Shown here: piece after piece, positions 63,540 to 64,000 of the stretch
How positions within the stretch are numbered: position 1 is the stretch's first letter
Layout of the letters: the number at the start of each line of letters is the position of its first letter
The notes under the pieces: model-generated
What the model saw: only the letters and a program-made list of their open reading frames with translations
Database searches by the model: none
What the model was told of the DNA's origin: nothing
Assembly (NCBI GenBank): GCA_016711225.1
Contig: JADJTK010000029.1
Span: forward strand, 1 to 64,000
Origin: Opitutaceae bacterium
GTDB lineage: Bacteria; Verrucomicrobiota; Verrucomicrobiia; Opitutales; Opitutaceae
Direction: 5' to 3'
Length of the DNA stretch: 64,000 bases
Translations under genes and position numbers: made by a program

Positions 63540-64000
63540 AGACCCTGCCCCACCCGACTCTCGCCGCTTTGATCCTCGCCGCCGCGCTGCCCGCCGCCGC
63601 CGATACCGTCTGGCCCACGTTCACCGACATCACCGAGACTGCCGGCCTCGCCTTCAAGCACAACGTGGGCGACCTCGACATGAGCAACATCGTCGAAGCC
63701 ACCGGCCCCGGCTGCTGCGTCTTCGACTTCGACAACGACGGCCTCCAGGACCTCTACTTCGTCAACGGCCGCTGGCACACCGACATCAGCGACAACCGCG
63801 GCCGCTCCCTCAAGGGCAAGCTCGCCAACGCCCTGTACCGCAACAACGGCGACGGCACCTTCACCGACGTCACCGCCAAGGCCGGCGTCGCCGGTCCCGC
63901 GGACGCCTACGGCATGGCCGCCTCCGCCGCCGACTACGACAACGACGGCGACCTCGACCTCTTCGTCTGCAACTACGGCGCCAGCCTGCTCTACCGCAAC
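63536..64000 (+). CDS. CRTAC1-type FG-GAP/ASPIC protein (3' end outside window)
   Basis: The 155 codons visible start MKTLPHPTLAALILAAALPA, a signal peptide cut near AAAD. The mature part opens WPTFTDITETAGLAFKHNVG and shows FG-GAP calcium loops DFDNDGLQDLYFVNG and DYDNDGDLDLFVCNYG. The start is the standard CRTAC1 beginning; the C-terminal ASPIC/UnbV domain would lie beyond the window. It is coupled by ATGA to the HzsA-like gene, suggesting the two proteins act together. Confidence 0.88.
   Translation, partial: MKTLPHPTLAALILAAALPAAADTVWPTFTDITETAGLAFKHNVGDLDMSNIVEATGPGCCVFDFDNDGLQDLYFVNGRWHTDISDNRGRSLKGKLANALYRNNGDGTFTDVTAKAGVAGPADAYGMAASAADYDNDGDLDLFVCNYGASLLYRN

Overview
The window is a GC-rich bacterial chromosome segment (roughly two thirds G+C by eye). 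It most resembles the Verrucomicrobiota, probably an Opitutaceae-like lineage. This is inferred from several traits: many large FG-GAP/VCBS (CRTAC1-type) proteins beside multihaem cytochromes and a hydrazine-synthase-alpha-like protein, a short HemA, NarL-type regulators everywhere, and intergenic REP-like hairpins. No rRNA or tRNA gene, CRISPR array or intact insertion sequence was seen.

Layout. 1-4.4 kb: the end of a GAF histidine kinase, then a minus-strand mipA/ompV - response regulator - histidine kinase operon. 4.5-8.2 kb: folC, divergent from a CcsA/HemX-like membrane gene and hemA. 8.2-11.2 kb: an accessory patch with hairpin repeats, a small beta-barrel gene, a decayed AbiE toxin-antitoxin unit (intact antitoxin, toxin reduced to a fragment) and a duplicated scrap of the next gene. 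11.2-13.9 kb: an NtrY-like kinase and glyA with a clear terminator. 13.9-14.8 kb: gene-free repetitive DNA.

14.8-40.0 kb is a cell-surface region: FkbM methyltransferase, uridine kinase, a secreted 12-repeat NHL protein and a cyclic-peptide-type ABC exporter on the minus strand. Facing away from them is a tightly coupled plus-strand operon: WecG/TagA glycosyltransferase fused to STAS, a family-4 glycosyltransferase, a receiver-histidine kinase and its NarL-type partner, a chain-length determinant fused to an outer-membrane export domain, and a Wza-like lipoprotein. Next is a giant cyclic beta-1,2-glucan synthase (NdvB-like) broken by one frameshift.

40.3-48.8 kb (all minus): a tiny membrane protein, a metal P-type ATPase, fumC, two response regulators with two very small genes between them, and a radical SAM gene coupled to an asparagine-synthetase-like gene. 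49.1-64.0 kb (all plus): a pentahaem membrane cytochrome with TPRs, four FG-GAP/ASPIC proteins (the last cut by the window end) and a haem-binding HzsA-like protein. Four of the five junctions are close or overlapping, which suggests an extracytoplasmic redox or surface apparatus of unknown role.

Six otherwise well-preserved genes are each interrupted by a single-base indel, mostly in or beside short C/G runs. This pattern points to assembly error at least as much as to pseudogenes.
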